Positions 1-12,144 of a stretch of 64,000 bases of DNA are shown here, piece by piece. The stretch comes from Schizophyllum amplum (lineage: Eukaryota > Basidiomycota > Agaricomycetes > Agaricales > Schizophyllaceae), in the NCBI GenBank assembly GCA_007026445.1, contig VDMD01000097.1, positions 1 through 64,000 of the forward strand, written 5' to 3'. How positions within the stretch are numbered: position 1 is the first letter of the stretch; each line of letters opens with the position of its first letter. The position numbers and the translations under genes are program-made. Under the pieces are notes generated by a model. It was not told the DNA's origin. It saw nothing but the letters and a program-made list of their open reading frames with translations, and ran no database searches.

Positions 1-587
1 CTTGGTCAATGGTGGAGAGCTCGCCACCGCGCTCAATGTCTCGTCAGCTCGGCAGGTAGATCAAGTGCACAGATACGCACCAGTGTCTCTATACTGCAGT
101 CCCGGAAGAGGATGTCGACAGAGATATAAAGATGCGAAGGAGAAAGAAAGAAGCCGAGTCTGCACGGGGGGTCACCCCACCTCGAGAGCGCTCAAGGAGC
201 AGCCGACCTGAAGAAAGCTCCAACATAAATTCGGGCTCGACAACTCCAGGAATGGCTTACGTAACGTTCCCAGAGTTCGGACCTCTCGGCGCGGGGAGTT
301 CCCACGGTTGGATATCGTGATCGGTCGGGACTTGAGCGCTTGAGCCCAGGTTTTCCCTTCATCCACCGCGACAGCGCGCCACGCCCTCATCCTTTCCCTA
401 TACACTCGTTCAGCTGGTACACAGACAATCTTTTTATACGACGCTCGCAAACTCGTGTACACACCCCCCTGGCAGCGCCAGGACTATCGGCTACTTGCGA
501 CGCTTAACATTGTTTGGCGCCCTCTTTGAGTTCGTCGCCTGGCTGGCCCATGAAATATGACAGTATGCTGATGGCTGTGATCAGAAC
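1..587. other. Left flank of CACTA element, no gene recognised
   Basis: I see no convincing gene here; the open frames are short and overlap on both strands. The stretch lies just upstream of the transposase start and probably holds the transposon 5' end or promoter. I could not find a CACTA-type terminal repeat, so the left boundary is unresolved and may lie outside the window. Confidence 0.4.
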
Positions 588-3500
588 ATGCAGAGGCGCT
601 GCTACTGCCGCTACAAGTGGTGCGATGGCGCGCTCGTCGCGCGCAGCACCTGGCGATATCACAATCAAATCGCTCGACCTCAAGCACCCACCGCGGAATA
701 TCTGGCAGCACATCCAGCAGTCGCTTCGCTTCCTGGCGAGAATGCGACAGATCTCAGGTCCGCATGTCTGATCATCTTGCTTGATTTTGCACCTGAACAT
801 CGTGAACAAGGTCCTCATCGGCGAGCACTCTCTCTCAGCAAACCACAACAACAGGGAATACAACAACACAGGGTGAGTTCTTGCATGTCATGGGCCCTAA
901 TCAAGGGATGACGAACCGGCGCGACAGACTTCCACACACATCCGGCAACCAGGTTTCTTCGTCCACCCCTGTCGAGCCCCAAACACCGCGTCTCCAGACG
1001 GGCGTCTTGAGCGAAGACCCCTTAACACCGCGCCAACGTCGACTGCCTCGCGAGGCTCGCAATGCGGAATTAGCTTCGCGCGATCGGTTGGAAATCCTGG
1101 GCGAGGACTACACCAACGGCGTGCTGGCAGAGGATGCGCACTCCGACGCTTTCGCGGACATCGGCACTGTTGACGGCGATTACGGTGCTGATGTCAGCGA
1201 TTCAGAGGACGATGCGGAACGCGACCCACTGGCACCGCCCGCGCCTCCGCCTGCTCCCGGCTCGACGGAACCTCGTGATACGCAGCAGTGGTACATGAGT
1301 GAGCAGGACCTTCACGACATCTATCAGGGCGACATCAGCGAGGAGGCGCCAGCAGACACGATCTCTTTCGACGATTGCCATCCCGCCCTCTTACTTCTCT
1401 ACCTCCTCGTAACTTGGTTACATACGCAATTCAAGACTCCGTTCCGCGCGTGCGGTGCGGTCCTATCCGTTGTCTACCATATCCTGTTGCTTGCCGGTGT
1501 CGACCCCGAACTCACGGGTCAAGGCTGGACAACCCTTCCGACTGTACTCAGCCGTCTCGGAATTGAGCCGAACTTCCGCGTCATACTGCTCTGCACATCG
1601 TGCAAATATCCTCACCCTCCCACCAGCGACAAGTCTGCCAAATGCATTCGCTGTGAGGCCCCACTCTTCAAGATTACCGCACGTTCGAGCAGACGTCCCG
1701 GTGCCACGGAGACCGTTCGACCGCACCTGCAGATGCCCGTCAAGTCCATTGAAGCACAACTACGTGACATACTCGCCGTCCCTGGTATAGAGGATGAGCT
1801 CGAGAAATGGCGTAGTCTGCCCCGCACCGCCAACTTCTACCAAGACAACTTCGACGGTCGTGTATGCCAAGAGCTGCCTGGTCCGGACAATCGCCCTTTC
1901 TTCGCAAATCCCCTTCCACCGGATACAGCTGATGAGTTACGCATTGGCTTGACACTTGGTGTTGACTGGTAAGTCTTTGTGCCGAAAGGCATGACGTGAC
2001 GCTGAACAATGGCTTCAGGTTCTCGTACCTGCGCAGCCAAATTACGGCGTCGCATGCGTCTGCCCCGTTATCGTTCAATATCATCAACCTTCCTCCTCAT
2101 CTACGGTGAGTGTCTGGTGAATATGCTGTACGTGTTGATTGACAAGGGGTTTAGATATCGAACTGTGAACCTGCTGCTCTCGGCAATATTCCCGGGGCCC
2201 AGGGAGCAGAGTGGGGATGAGATTCAGCCAATTATGCGAATCTTCGTCAACGAGTTACTCCGCCTTTGGTATCATGGCTTCTGGATAGTGACCACAAAGT
2301 ATCCGTTTGGGCGACGTGTGCGCGTCATTCTTGTATGTGTCATCTGCGACAAGCCGGCAGCCCACAAAATGGGTGGTTTTGGGTCCCACTCTGCTCAGTT
2401 CTTCTGCACGAAGTGTTGGATTCGTCAGAAAGACAAAACATCGGCCCAGGCTTTTGAGCATGGAGGTAAATGTCGTGCAATGCGTGATATGTTTGTCCGC
2501 TAATATGTATGCCAGGCTTTCGTGCACGCTCTCATGCGGAGCAAATGGAACTTGGCAAGCGGTATGAACAACTCACGACGGATGCTGCACGCAAGCAGTT
2601 CATCCACGACTATGCAACACGCAATTGCGAGCTGAGCCGCCTGCCGTACTTTGACGTATGTCGCATGATCATTATAGACCCCATGCACAATCTCTTGCTT
2701 GGTATGCAGCTTCCACAGGTCGATGTTAACCTGCTAATCTTCTTCCAGGACTGGCGAAGACACATTTCTACAACATATGGATTCAACTTAAGGTTCTGCG
2801 GAAGCGGCGCGAACTGCTGCGATTGCACAGTATATTGGAGACGGTGAGTTCTGTGGTGTTCGAGACTGTCTGTCTACTGAGTAAATACAGTTCCAGATTC
2901 CTTCCCACATGGGGCGTCTTCCTGCGCTCATGGGCGAGCCTGCTGGGGGTTCGTTAACAGCCGACCAGTGGCTCCTTTCAACAACAGTTGTTGCTCCTAT
3001 AGCTGTGGGTGCATTACAAGCTCGCATACAGCGTGTATCTGACGGTAGTCATCCAGATCCCCCAGATATGGGATGAGTACTGCGTTGTACAAGGCTTCGA
3101 CGCCGAGGCAGTCCGCCAACGGCGGATAGCTGCAATAGCCAAGAACATCGACGACAAAAAGGAAGCCCAGCGTGCCGCACGCGAGGCAAAGAAGGCCGCG
3201 AAAGCTCGCGCAGATGCAGAGGCGGCTTCTCGTGCTGCAGCCGCAAGTACGAGGCCCAAACGCACACGGAAGCCCACTGCACGATCACAGGTAAGTCATA
3301 GCGCTGCACTACTTGATGGTCATAGTCAAACTCGTCTACAACAGTACGTCGAGGTGCCACTGAACGATGGAGGCCCGGAAGACGATGTGCTTGATGCGGG
3401 GGCTTTCGAAGAGGAGCTTGATGCCTACAATCCTGCGGGTGGTGCAACGGAGGATGATGCTGTAGACGACGACGACTCCAACCGCGCACCAAACCTGCAC

Positions 3501-4912
3501 CCCGACGACCCGGCTAACTTCTTCAAGTTGTCAACTGCGCTGGATCTGCTTCTGTCGAGGAAACTCTGGAAGCAGGATGTTGTCGTTGCAGATACGCTGC
3601 TGGCTGCATATTGCAAAGAGCTCATGCATGTGCGTCTTTTGACCACATACTTCTGCCTATTCATTGCTGACGACGAACCCCAGCTGTACGGGCCAGAGGT
3701 AATCAAACCGAATCACCACTACGCTATGCATATTGCGGAGTGCGTGTACGATTTCGGCCCACTCCATGGCTTCTGGACCTTCTTGTTTGAGCGGATCAAC
3801 AAGGTCTTGAAATCCTACAACAGCGCGAACCATTCGGGTGGGGAGCTCGAGGTCTCGTTCTTCCGCGAGTTCCATCGGACTGTGCAACAAGCCAGAGTGG
3901 TACGTTCACTCACTTCATGTAAAGACTATTGGGCTCACGACGGAGTAGATGGCAAAGCTCCGCAAGAGCGGCAACATATTCTTCTCGAACAGCTTCGACC
4001 TGATGAGCGCTGCAACTGCGGACGACAGGGGTACTGTTCAAGCACTAGCTCGTGAGCTGGACACACCAACTAAAGACGGTACGTGCAGTATGAAGGCACA
4101 AAACTGATGCTCATGAACGTCAATAGAAAGCGCTTATGCACTATCACCTCGAGCTGCCGACCTCCGCCTGCAAGGCGAGCTTTATAACCTTGCTCTTCGT
4201 CATGTTGGTGCCCTACTGCCGTTTCCTATACGCGCATATACAGATTTCACCTCAAATGCGGTGCCGTTCATGCCGCACGCTATCGAGCACGACTGGGTCA
4301 CCGTCAATCACAGACGATACTGGGCATCATCGAGAGCCAAGAAAATCGATAATTCAGTCATTGCTGCAAGCGTTAATGGACATATCCAGTATGGCGAGCT
4401 CGTTAACATATACTCTGTTCCGCAACCACACCTCGGACTCGGGACCACCGTGCGGTTCGCGCGCGTCAAGTGGTTTGTCCCGGCCATTATCGACGTCACC
4501 CATTCAGCCTGGGCAAGCAGGCAAGCATTACTTGTTTTGAACCTTGCGTGAATTAACGGAATGCAGCTCGATGTTGGGGGTCGCTTTCTGGGAAGTCAAT
4601 CAATACGAAGGCTCCGGGGAGGGTGCATGTCTCATTGACCTGGCCGCAATCACGAGTTTGGTTTCGCGAGATGTCGCGGTCGTCCAGGGGCATCGCTGCT
4701 GGGTGACAAAGAGGCTAAGCAGAGTATGTATAACTGCACCTAAGCTACCATCCCACGCTGACGGCGTCCTCTAGGCCTGAGTCAGTTCGGTCGCGCGTCG
4801 ATCGCTGTTCACGCCCGACACAATACAGATTACCGAGAAGGATCTGTGGCGCATAGACATAGTGCGATACCTTCCTGCTCGCCCGTCCACCGTCACTCCA
4901 ACCAGATTCTAG
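588..4912 (+). CDS. CACTA-type transposase (tnp2 family), multi-exon
   Basis: Probable DDE transposase of the plant/fungal CACTA (EnSpm) class, cutting and moving the element that encodes it. The chosen start gives an N-terminal cysteine cluster (CYCRYKWC), followed by an acidic/proline-rich stretch (~1130-1290). A zinc-ribbon-like pair (CTSCKYPHPP...CIRC, ~1595-1660), a second cysteine block (GGFGSHSAQFFCTKC, ~2365-2415), IDPMHNLLL (~2675-2700), PNHHYAMHI (~3708-3735) and GPLHGFWTFLFERINKVLK (~3757-3813) follow in the usual tnp2 order. The C-terminal part continues through ~4160-4730 and ends around VRYLPARP with a stop at 4910-4912. About ten short GT-AG introns are needed (for example after codon W at ~1970, and before IPQIWDEYC at ~3058). 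I see no internal stop that splicing cannot remove, so the gene may be intact. Exact exon edges are not all certain. The family call rests on motifs I recognise, not on a search. Confidence 0.78.
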
Positions 4913-6439
4913 ATTACGGCTGGCATTGCTCTTGTCTCGTACCGCGTCCACCCATACGAGTTGGCTACGTCGCAGACTGCCCCGACCTCCTGCGCCTGAT
5001 CGAGCGCGACGCGTCCGCCGACGCGGACACCAACTCGACAGTAGTCGCTGGCACAAGCGCTACGGCCAGCGCCGCTAGCGCCACCCCACGAACGTCGGCG
5101 GTGTGATGGACTGGATGGAGGCCTGCCTGCCACTTAAGGCGTGTGGAGAGGAGGAAGCAGACGATGAAGGATGCAGGACTGGGGAGGGCTAGGGGTGCAG
5201 CGGTGCGTTTCAATGCTCTGGGTGTCGACCGCAAGCTTACAATCCCATCTAGGCCAATTGGGCAGCGCGCTCAGTGTCGATGCCATTGTCCCTACAAGCA
5301 GCACCAGTGCGCGCTTCACAACTGCTTGCTGAACAGCAACAGCCATCCGTCAAGCCCGATTTCCGCTTACAGGCCGAGCAGCATGCCCAGGAGACGTGCT
5401 TCAAGCCTGTCGACAACGGAACTCCCTCTCCCCCATGCCGCATACAGCCGGGTCGCACTACACGGACGATTGCAAGGCGGGGCACTACACTATGAAGAAG
5501 CGCGCCGTCATTGATGCGAAGGGCTGGCAAGGGCTGCTACAATGAACGGAGGCGACGCCAACGGGCAAGCGTGCGCGGGAGCCCACCGCTAGCGTCGAGT
5601 GGCTCGTATTCGTGAGGAGGACCCTCTTCCATGAGACGCGGGCCCCCGTTTTCTGCGTTGTGCTCGTCTTCATGCGCAGGTGGGCGCGGGGGTGGCCTGC
5701 GTCGCATGCGCTCGACTTCGCCCTCTCACTCGCAGGCAGGACCATCCCGATCACAAGCCCGCAATACCACCGCATGCACGCACCACGGCCACCCGCGCCC
5801 TTTAGGGCTCTCCTGCCCCCTTCTTTCCGCAGAGCGTCACCAGCGCAAGCCCCTGCGTCAGCTCGATGATGACGTGCGAGCACCAGATGGCGTTCAAGGC
5901 CTCGTCCGCAAGTGCGTTCCCTGCGCTGCTGCCGCCTCCGCTGGTGTTCCCTCCGCTGCCGCCGCTCGCACCGACGACGTCTGCTGAGCCGCCCGCCAGG
6001 CCGGGGAGCATGATGTCCAGGTGGTTGACGAGATCGGTGGGGTGGTGGATAGGGCGAGGGAGGCGAGAGGGGAGTGCTGCCCTACATGCCTGTCCACCCA
6101 TACCCATGCCGTGTGTTGGCGACACGCGATGCTCATGCCTGGGCAACTGGAGGCTGCTGCGCAGTGATGGAGTGTTAGTGGCAGGCGTGAGGGAAGCGAA
6201 GGAGCCTCGACCCCACCCAGGCAATGAACGGTAGGGCGATGAAGTGGTGTTCGTGAGTGGTAGCATACGGGTGCTTGAGAAGCATAGTATCTCATTAACG
6301 AGGCCGACCTCTATATCCTCGTTGAATGTAGCACTAGGTTTCGGAGACTTGTCCCGCAGTCCGTGCTGTCTTTTCTCCTGACGTACTCTACTGACTGTAC
6401 TATTACCCTCCCAGCCCTTTTTCGAAGGCTGCGATGTGC

Positions 6440-8470
6440 TCATCCATCAAGCTGTTGTGCTGGCGTGGGGCTATTTTCAGGTGGGTCCTCCTCGTCTTCG
6501 TCGTCTGCCAACCATGCCTCATCTTCCTCGCTGAACACGCCAGCCTTTCCGAGGGCGAGGAAGTGGTGTGAAGGGTCGTCGGGCACACCAGCATGGTACG
6601 TGTTCTTCTTCTGCCAGCGCTTGTTGATGTAGCTTACGCGCGGCGCAGACAATACGTGGTCCTCATCGAAGGAAGGGTACTCGGGATTCGTACGCGTTTG
6701 ATTGCGCACACGCTTGATCGACGCCCTCGACCTGTTCTTCGCTGCGTGCAGTGTGTACAGAATGAAGCGACGAACCTATCGAGCATTGGTCAGCCACATG
6801 TCAAGAGGCTAGTTGTGTAGCTTACGTCTGAGCTCACCCACTCCTTCTTGACAACAGTGAGTTCGCGGTCTTTGCTGCAGTCACTTTCGCTGTCGTGGTC
6901 ACTGCCTGATACATCCGTTGCAGTGAACTCGGAGTCAATGAACGCTACATCACGCAGCTCCTCTGCGCCTCTCAGATGCTCCTCGCCATGCTTTGCCGTC
7001 AAGAGGGCCAAGCCCCGGTCGAACTGTGCAAGACGCTGGCGACTTCGGTGAGCCAGTACAACCTGAGGGTCATAGACCACTCACGTGCATCTTTCTGCGC
7101 ATTCGACGGATGCGTGTCTTATGCTCTTTATTTTTTCTGGCTCGCTCGGCATTGGTTTCCCCGAGTTTGGTACGACGGAGTGTCCCGAGGTACGTCTGGA
7201 CAAGTTCCTGCGCTTTTGCGGCACTCACTACCTCCAAATCGGCCTGAAAGATAGAGCATTAGCAGCCACTCCACGATCTGCGGGAGAGGCCTACCAGGGT
7301 GGTATTCGCCTCCCATTGGCGAGGACAAGGTCGGCTATGGTGCGCACGGACGATTTGTTCGACTTGTGGCTCATCCCGTTGCGCCATACGATTTTGACAA
7401 GACCTTCCGCCCCGTAACGTGCCTTCGGGCGGACTATCTGGTATGTCTATGGGTGGCTTCTGACGGCCTACGTACTGAGCACCAATCGCACCACAGACAG
7501 TCTCGTGTATGTGCTCCTGTTGAGGGTGAGCGGCAGTCCTGTTAACAGCAGAAGCAAACTTACGAGGATAGCGGGGTCCGTTCTCTTTGATGCTCGACTT
7601 CGCTTCGTACGTGCTGGACTAGGGCTCGCAGGTTTTTGGCTGTTGATGTACTGTGCGATGCCATTGCTGATATAGGATTTCAGCTGTTCCTCCGTCACGC
7701 TGAAGCGCAGGTCCGATGATGTATCCGATGCAGGAGCAGGCGCCGGCGTAGCTTGCGTCACACCAGGCCGAGCTGAGTAGGCGAGTGCTCAGTGCTGACA
7801 TGCATTGGTCGTTCGTTGGATATCTGCTGACACTGTTAATCAGAGTGTTGGCAATAAGGGATGGTCCCACAGCTTGCATGCCACCGTGAGCCTGTGTACT
7901 GCTGCCGCTCGCGCCGTGCATGCTATACGGTCCGGTGAAGCCCTGGCCTGCAGTTGGTGCATACATTGGCATCATCGAGATGGGGGTGCCGTATATCTCT
8001 GCCATTTGTCCTTGCTGACTCGCGTGCATCTAGCTTGCAATCAACAACGAAGGATGCATGGTCGGTGTGTTAGAGACTTACTGGCGTCTGCGGCATGGTG
8101 TTACTGAAGGTAGGCTGCATCCGTTGCGACATCATCTGATTGATACGTTCAGCACGACACGTACACCAAGCTTGCGCAGTTGCTTACAAGCTGTGACGCG
8201 TAGTCGATCGAAGCTGGCTGCTGCCCCGAGGCGAAGTTGGATGCGAAGGTCTGTTGGTCCTGCTCGCTCATGCCGAACTAATCACCAAAATTCAATGATG
8301 AGATACAACACGTCGACAATGGTGTGGACACTCACCGGGTCGCCTTGCAGGCCTATGGCACCGTTGGGATATGAGGAACCGCCGTGCTGCTGCGGGAAGA
8401 CACCAGCCTGGCTGCTCCAGCCAGTCTCGGGGGCATATTGGACGTGCCGGCGTCATCCTCGGGGACGCGT
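6440..8470 (-). CDS. Second CACTA-element protein (hypothetical, multi-exon)
   Basis: A multi-exon gene read convergently to the transposase. In order along the protein I see a Gln/Gly/Ser/Met-rich N-terminus (~8460-7800: SSQAGVFPQQHGG, FGMSEQDQQTF, MMSQRMQPTF), then a short helical block (FSVTEEQLKSYISNGIAQYI, ~7650-7710). A Lys/Arg-rich helical segment (LGETNAERARKNKEHKTR, ~7100-7180) is likely coiled-coil and DNA-binding. An acidic patch (SGSDHDSESD) and an aromatic C-terminus (PEYPSFDEDHV...WLADDEDEEDPP) end at a stop at 6440. Introns with clear GT..AG edges separate these blocks (for example near 7080 and 6735-6785), and reading frame is preserved across them. The first exon is not defined. 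Position inside a CACTA element suggests an accessory transposition protein analogous to plant TnpA; that role is inferred from context only. Confidence 0.55.
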
Positions 8471-8760
8471 TTGGAGCCTTTTATGCATGAGGGTGAGTGT
8501 GATATCCCTCAATGCTCATTGGGAGGGCTGATTGTTGAGTCAGTTGTTAGACGGGAGCTTTTCAATGGTGGATATCATCGCACGGGTAGCAAGGGGCACC
8601 ACCGCTGCCGCCGTGCTGGATATACGCGGCACAATGTGCAATGCCGTTGCGCCTTGAGCACTGACGATATGTGGCACAGATTCACGGAGGTCGGTGTGTT
8701 GGGGCCAAAGACCACGTTGTACTACCAACTGCTACTATGGTACCGTATATGAGACCCTAG

Positions 8761-10200
8761 TGCCAATACCTGCTTGCCATGCACGGTGGCGCGGAGAGCG
8801 CCAAGCGCGCTAGGCCGGGCGCGCACCCGGCCAAAAATATATTTATTTTTGGCATCCCGACTGGTGTATCGCGCTTGTATATTGCCCTGAATACGCCACA
8901 TGAAGGCGGCCGGCACGATATGTATCACCCCCTGTACGCAGACCTCTCAACGTGTATACCGACGTGTAAAGCAGGCTGTGAAGGTGGCCAATCTTCTTTG
9001 TATATTCCTGTATCACAATTTGGGATACACGGTCGATACTTGCCTGTGTACATGATGTTCACGCGGATGTATCGTGCGCGTGTTACCCACGCCGAAAACG
9101 CAGTGAATGATAGTCAATGGCGGTGAAAGGTATCCAGAACACATCATAGACGCACCGTTGCAGACATGCATGCACAGAACATACTGTACACCATTTGCCG
9201 AGGAGAGATGAGAAGGCGCAAAGCGCTCGACGCATAATGTCCCACTGGTAGACCGTCACAGTGGTTGGAAAGAAGACAAGACGCACAAAAGCTAACTTCC
9301 CACGATGTGACATAACGTCCGATGTTCGTCGGAACACGTGCCTTTCACCTATACATTCTCAGTACAACCCCCAACGCTCTCAGGTATATTGTTCCTTACT
9401 ATAAAGACGCATAGTTGCTACAAAGTATCCCACAAACGCATACACCAACCATCAAGGTGAAAGATGAACGTTAACGTGATAAAGAGCCTGAACCATAGAC
9501 ACGTGCCAGGAACGAACACGTAATAATGATTGGTTGCAGACGAAACGAATGGTGGTACAAAATCCCAGGGCGATGCCACGCATAAAGGATGAGTTACTCA
9601 TAAATTCCTAACTCACCAATGCAGAATTGCCTAATCGAGCGACATTGCATTTCCGCCGAAAAGTTCGGTGATTGCCATTATTCCGGAACAGTAATAATTT
9701 GCGATGTTCGAATTCAATAAAGTTTTGTACACGTACCCGGCCCCCATTGACGGTGACTGTCTCCCGCCAGCCTGCGTACACACATAGAGCGCCATGACTG
9801 TAATCAAGGCGGGCGTCCCACTCGAACGGCTGCATAGCGAAGACGTATAGCGGCTCAACTGAAACTCATGACCATCTACCTGACTTCAGCCTCAGGATAA
9901 TCATGTACGAGGGCTTGACAGGACCGACGGTCATCGCCGCCCTCTTGGATGTGCCGGGTCTTCCGAGTCGGACTGTCCGGCATCGAACGGACCTCACAGA
10001 ACGCTTGTGCCAGTCGGGTCCAAGTTGTGCGACATCTCGAGCATGTCGTCGGCATCGTGCTTGAATCCAGAACTCAACGTGTGCCACAGACCCTGGAGGC
10101 AGCGCGAGGCGACGGGCGCGCATGCTACTTAGATGAACGACTGACGTAGACTGGCGGCGTGTTTCTCGAACGTCCGCTCCGGTCGCACGCAGGCGCCGAC
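8761..10200. other. Intergenic, subterminal-repeat-like then unassigned
   Basis: From 8761 to about 9330 the DNA is A/T-rich in places and carries repeated short words (TTGTATATT, GTGTA, TGTATC), which fits the non-coding end of the CACTA element. From 9340 to 10200 I see no gene; the frames around 9610-10150 are short and look like shadows. Confidence 0.35.
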
Positions 10201-10204
10201 AACA

Positions 10205-10210
10205 TATAAA
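10205..10210 (+). promoter_or_regulatory. TATA box upstream of F-box gene
   Basis: TATAAA lies 84-89 bp upstream of the proposed ATG at 10294. That spacing leaves room for a short 5' leader and supports the chosen start. Confidence 0.45.
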
Positions 10211-10293
10211 GCGGTGTCTAGGCTACGCCAGCCGCGCTCAGTTGCCCTCTGCACGTTGCTCATCCTTGCCCGCATCCCATTCGATTCCGACCG

Positions 10294-11887
10294 ATGCGGC
10301 TGCAAACGAACGTGGCGAAGTCGCAGGTATTCCAGGTGAGTTGCCCAAAGGTTCACTATATACATTCCAGCCTGATAATGGTCTCTTTCGCAGTCATCAC
10401 GCCTACCGGAGTGCCAACTATGCGGTCGGTCGGCGTGTCCGTTTTGTACACGGCCAATCGACATTCGCGACCGATACGCGCCTATCATCCCACTCGATGT
10501 CTGGTGCAGCGACGGCCCTGTCCTCGGACACAGGAGAGTCGACATCAATCGAATCGTCGTCGACCTCCAGGTCGATGTATGTCTTCTTTGGCGCTCTGTC
10601 TACGACGAGGGGAGCAGAGACCAGGTGATAGAGCTATCCGAGCAGCTCGAGCGCTTCAGGCTTCACTGCCTGGCTCTCCTCGCACCAATCCGCGCTCTTC
10701 CAAGCGAGATACTTTCCGAGATATTCCACCACGTCAAAGCTAGCTCAGCCGCCAACGGTGTTCGACCCAACGCGCGCGATGTGACCGTGGCTTTAACATT
10801 CGTCTGCCGCAGATGGCGCGCTGTAGCCGCCGCAGACCGCCGCCTCTGGACATGCATCGACGCTAGCTACTCGCGCACGCAGCCGGCGCACCCTCTCATT
10901 ACGCAGCGCATACTCGCGTACTCGAGTGATCTACCTCTCGATGTCCGTCTCTGGCTGCCGTCGCACACCGGAGCGCTCGCAGATGCGCATGCAGCACTAT
11001 GCTCGCACCATCGACGGTGGCGGCGCGTAGACGCTGACGTGTTCCGCTTTGGTGCGTTTCTCGGGAGGCATGGTCCGGCTGGCGGTATGCCGCTGCTGGA
11101 ACACCTTCTCGTGCACAACAGCCACACAGAAGAAGAGGAGCTCGCGCACGTGTTGCCAGCACCGCGGCTACGAAGCCTGGCACTGCATTCGCCTTGGCCC
11201 TTTCTCTGCGCCCCCACTACACCTTGGACGCAACTGACGGCGTATTCGGGGCCCGCTGTCGTTGATGGCTTAGTCGTGTTGCCGCTGCTCGTGCACGTGG
11301 AGACATGCGATCTGTTAGGCAGAATGGAGGACGCAGGGGACGCATGGGATGAGGCGGTGGAACTGCCACGATTGTACGCTCTGCGCGTGAGCGACGCCGC
11401 GTATCTGCGCTCAGTCGCTGCTCCGAACCTCGAGGTGTGCGCAGTGCCTCCGGATCGCAGGAGCTTTTCGACCACTGTTGCTTTTCTGGAGCGGTCGCGC
11501 TGCGCTTCGCTGACTGAGCTTCGATGTGGGCCCGTCGATTGCGCCGAGCTTCACTCCATCGTAACGGTCGCACCGAGGCTGAAGACCCTGGGCGTTTTCC
11601 TGGAAGCGCCGGGGCGCATTAGAAGTCTCGCCTTCATCGCAGAATGCAGGAAAGCCCTCGCACAAATCGACACGCTCGACTTCCACCTGCGCGCGCCCAT
11701 GAAGGATCCTGGTGCGTGGCGACATAAGCTTCTTCATGCAGTGAAAAAGGGGGATATGCCTTGTCCGGCTCGCATCCGTATATTCGGTGCGTATTACGAC
11801 GAAGGCGTGGGTTCTGCATTCAGTGAGTCAGGAGTTCGCGTAGAAACCTATCATGGCTTAGACAACGAGCCTTTTGTCGACTTTTGA
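10294..11887 (+). CDS. F-box/LRR-like protein
   Basis: Likely a substrate-recognition subunit of SCF ubiquitin ligases, in the F-box-like class greatly expanded in Agaricomycetes. My model is exons 10294-10335 and 10394-11887, about 511 aa. The 58-bp intron (GTGAGT...TTTCGCAG) keeps frame and joins a short first exon to the main one. Before the F-box comes a coiled stretch (VIELSEQLERF), as is usual in this class. The F-box core is IRALPSEILSEIFHHV, followed by FVCRRWRAVA and LWTCIDASY, the typical second and third helices. The remaining ~330 residues form irregular Leu-rich repeats. The first exon is the weak part of the model; the F-box and downstream frame are clear. Target proteins cannot be guessed. 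Confidence 0.75.
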
Positions 11888-12144
11888 TCTTTGCTATGTA
11901 TATCATGTCCTAATTCATTCAACGACACCGCTCTATCATAGTCACTCGTAACTTCTCCCCTCTTCCTCAAACATTAGTACTAACATACGCATATAATCTC
12001 TCGGATACTCACATGTAGAATCGAACGACGAGCCCTTTTTCTCCCCCATCTCCTGATAATCACGCCTAGAGAGGTGCAGTCAGTAACTTAAAAGGTATAG
12101 CTGCGTTCGTTTCATTGGCTTACGGTAGTAGTGTCAGATAAAAC

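Larger units (their letters stand above)
588..8470. mobile_element. Two-gene CACTA transposon (core; ends unresolved)
   Basis: A tnp2 transposase on + and a second multi-exon gene convergent on - form the gene pair usually seen in large basidiomycete CACTA elements. The 4913-6439 interval between them holds only low-complexity frames. The span given is the coding core. The termini should lie outside it: the 8760-9330 stretch is rich in short repeats such as TTGTATATT, TGTAT and CGTGTA, as expected of subterminal transposase sites. I could not match a terminal inverted repeat or a 3-bp target duplication by eye. Confidence 0.6.
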
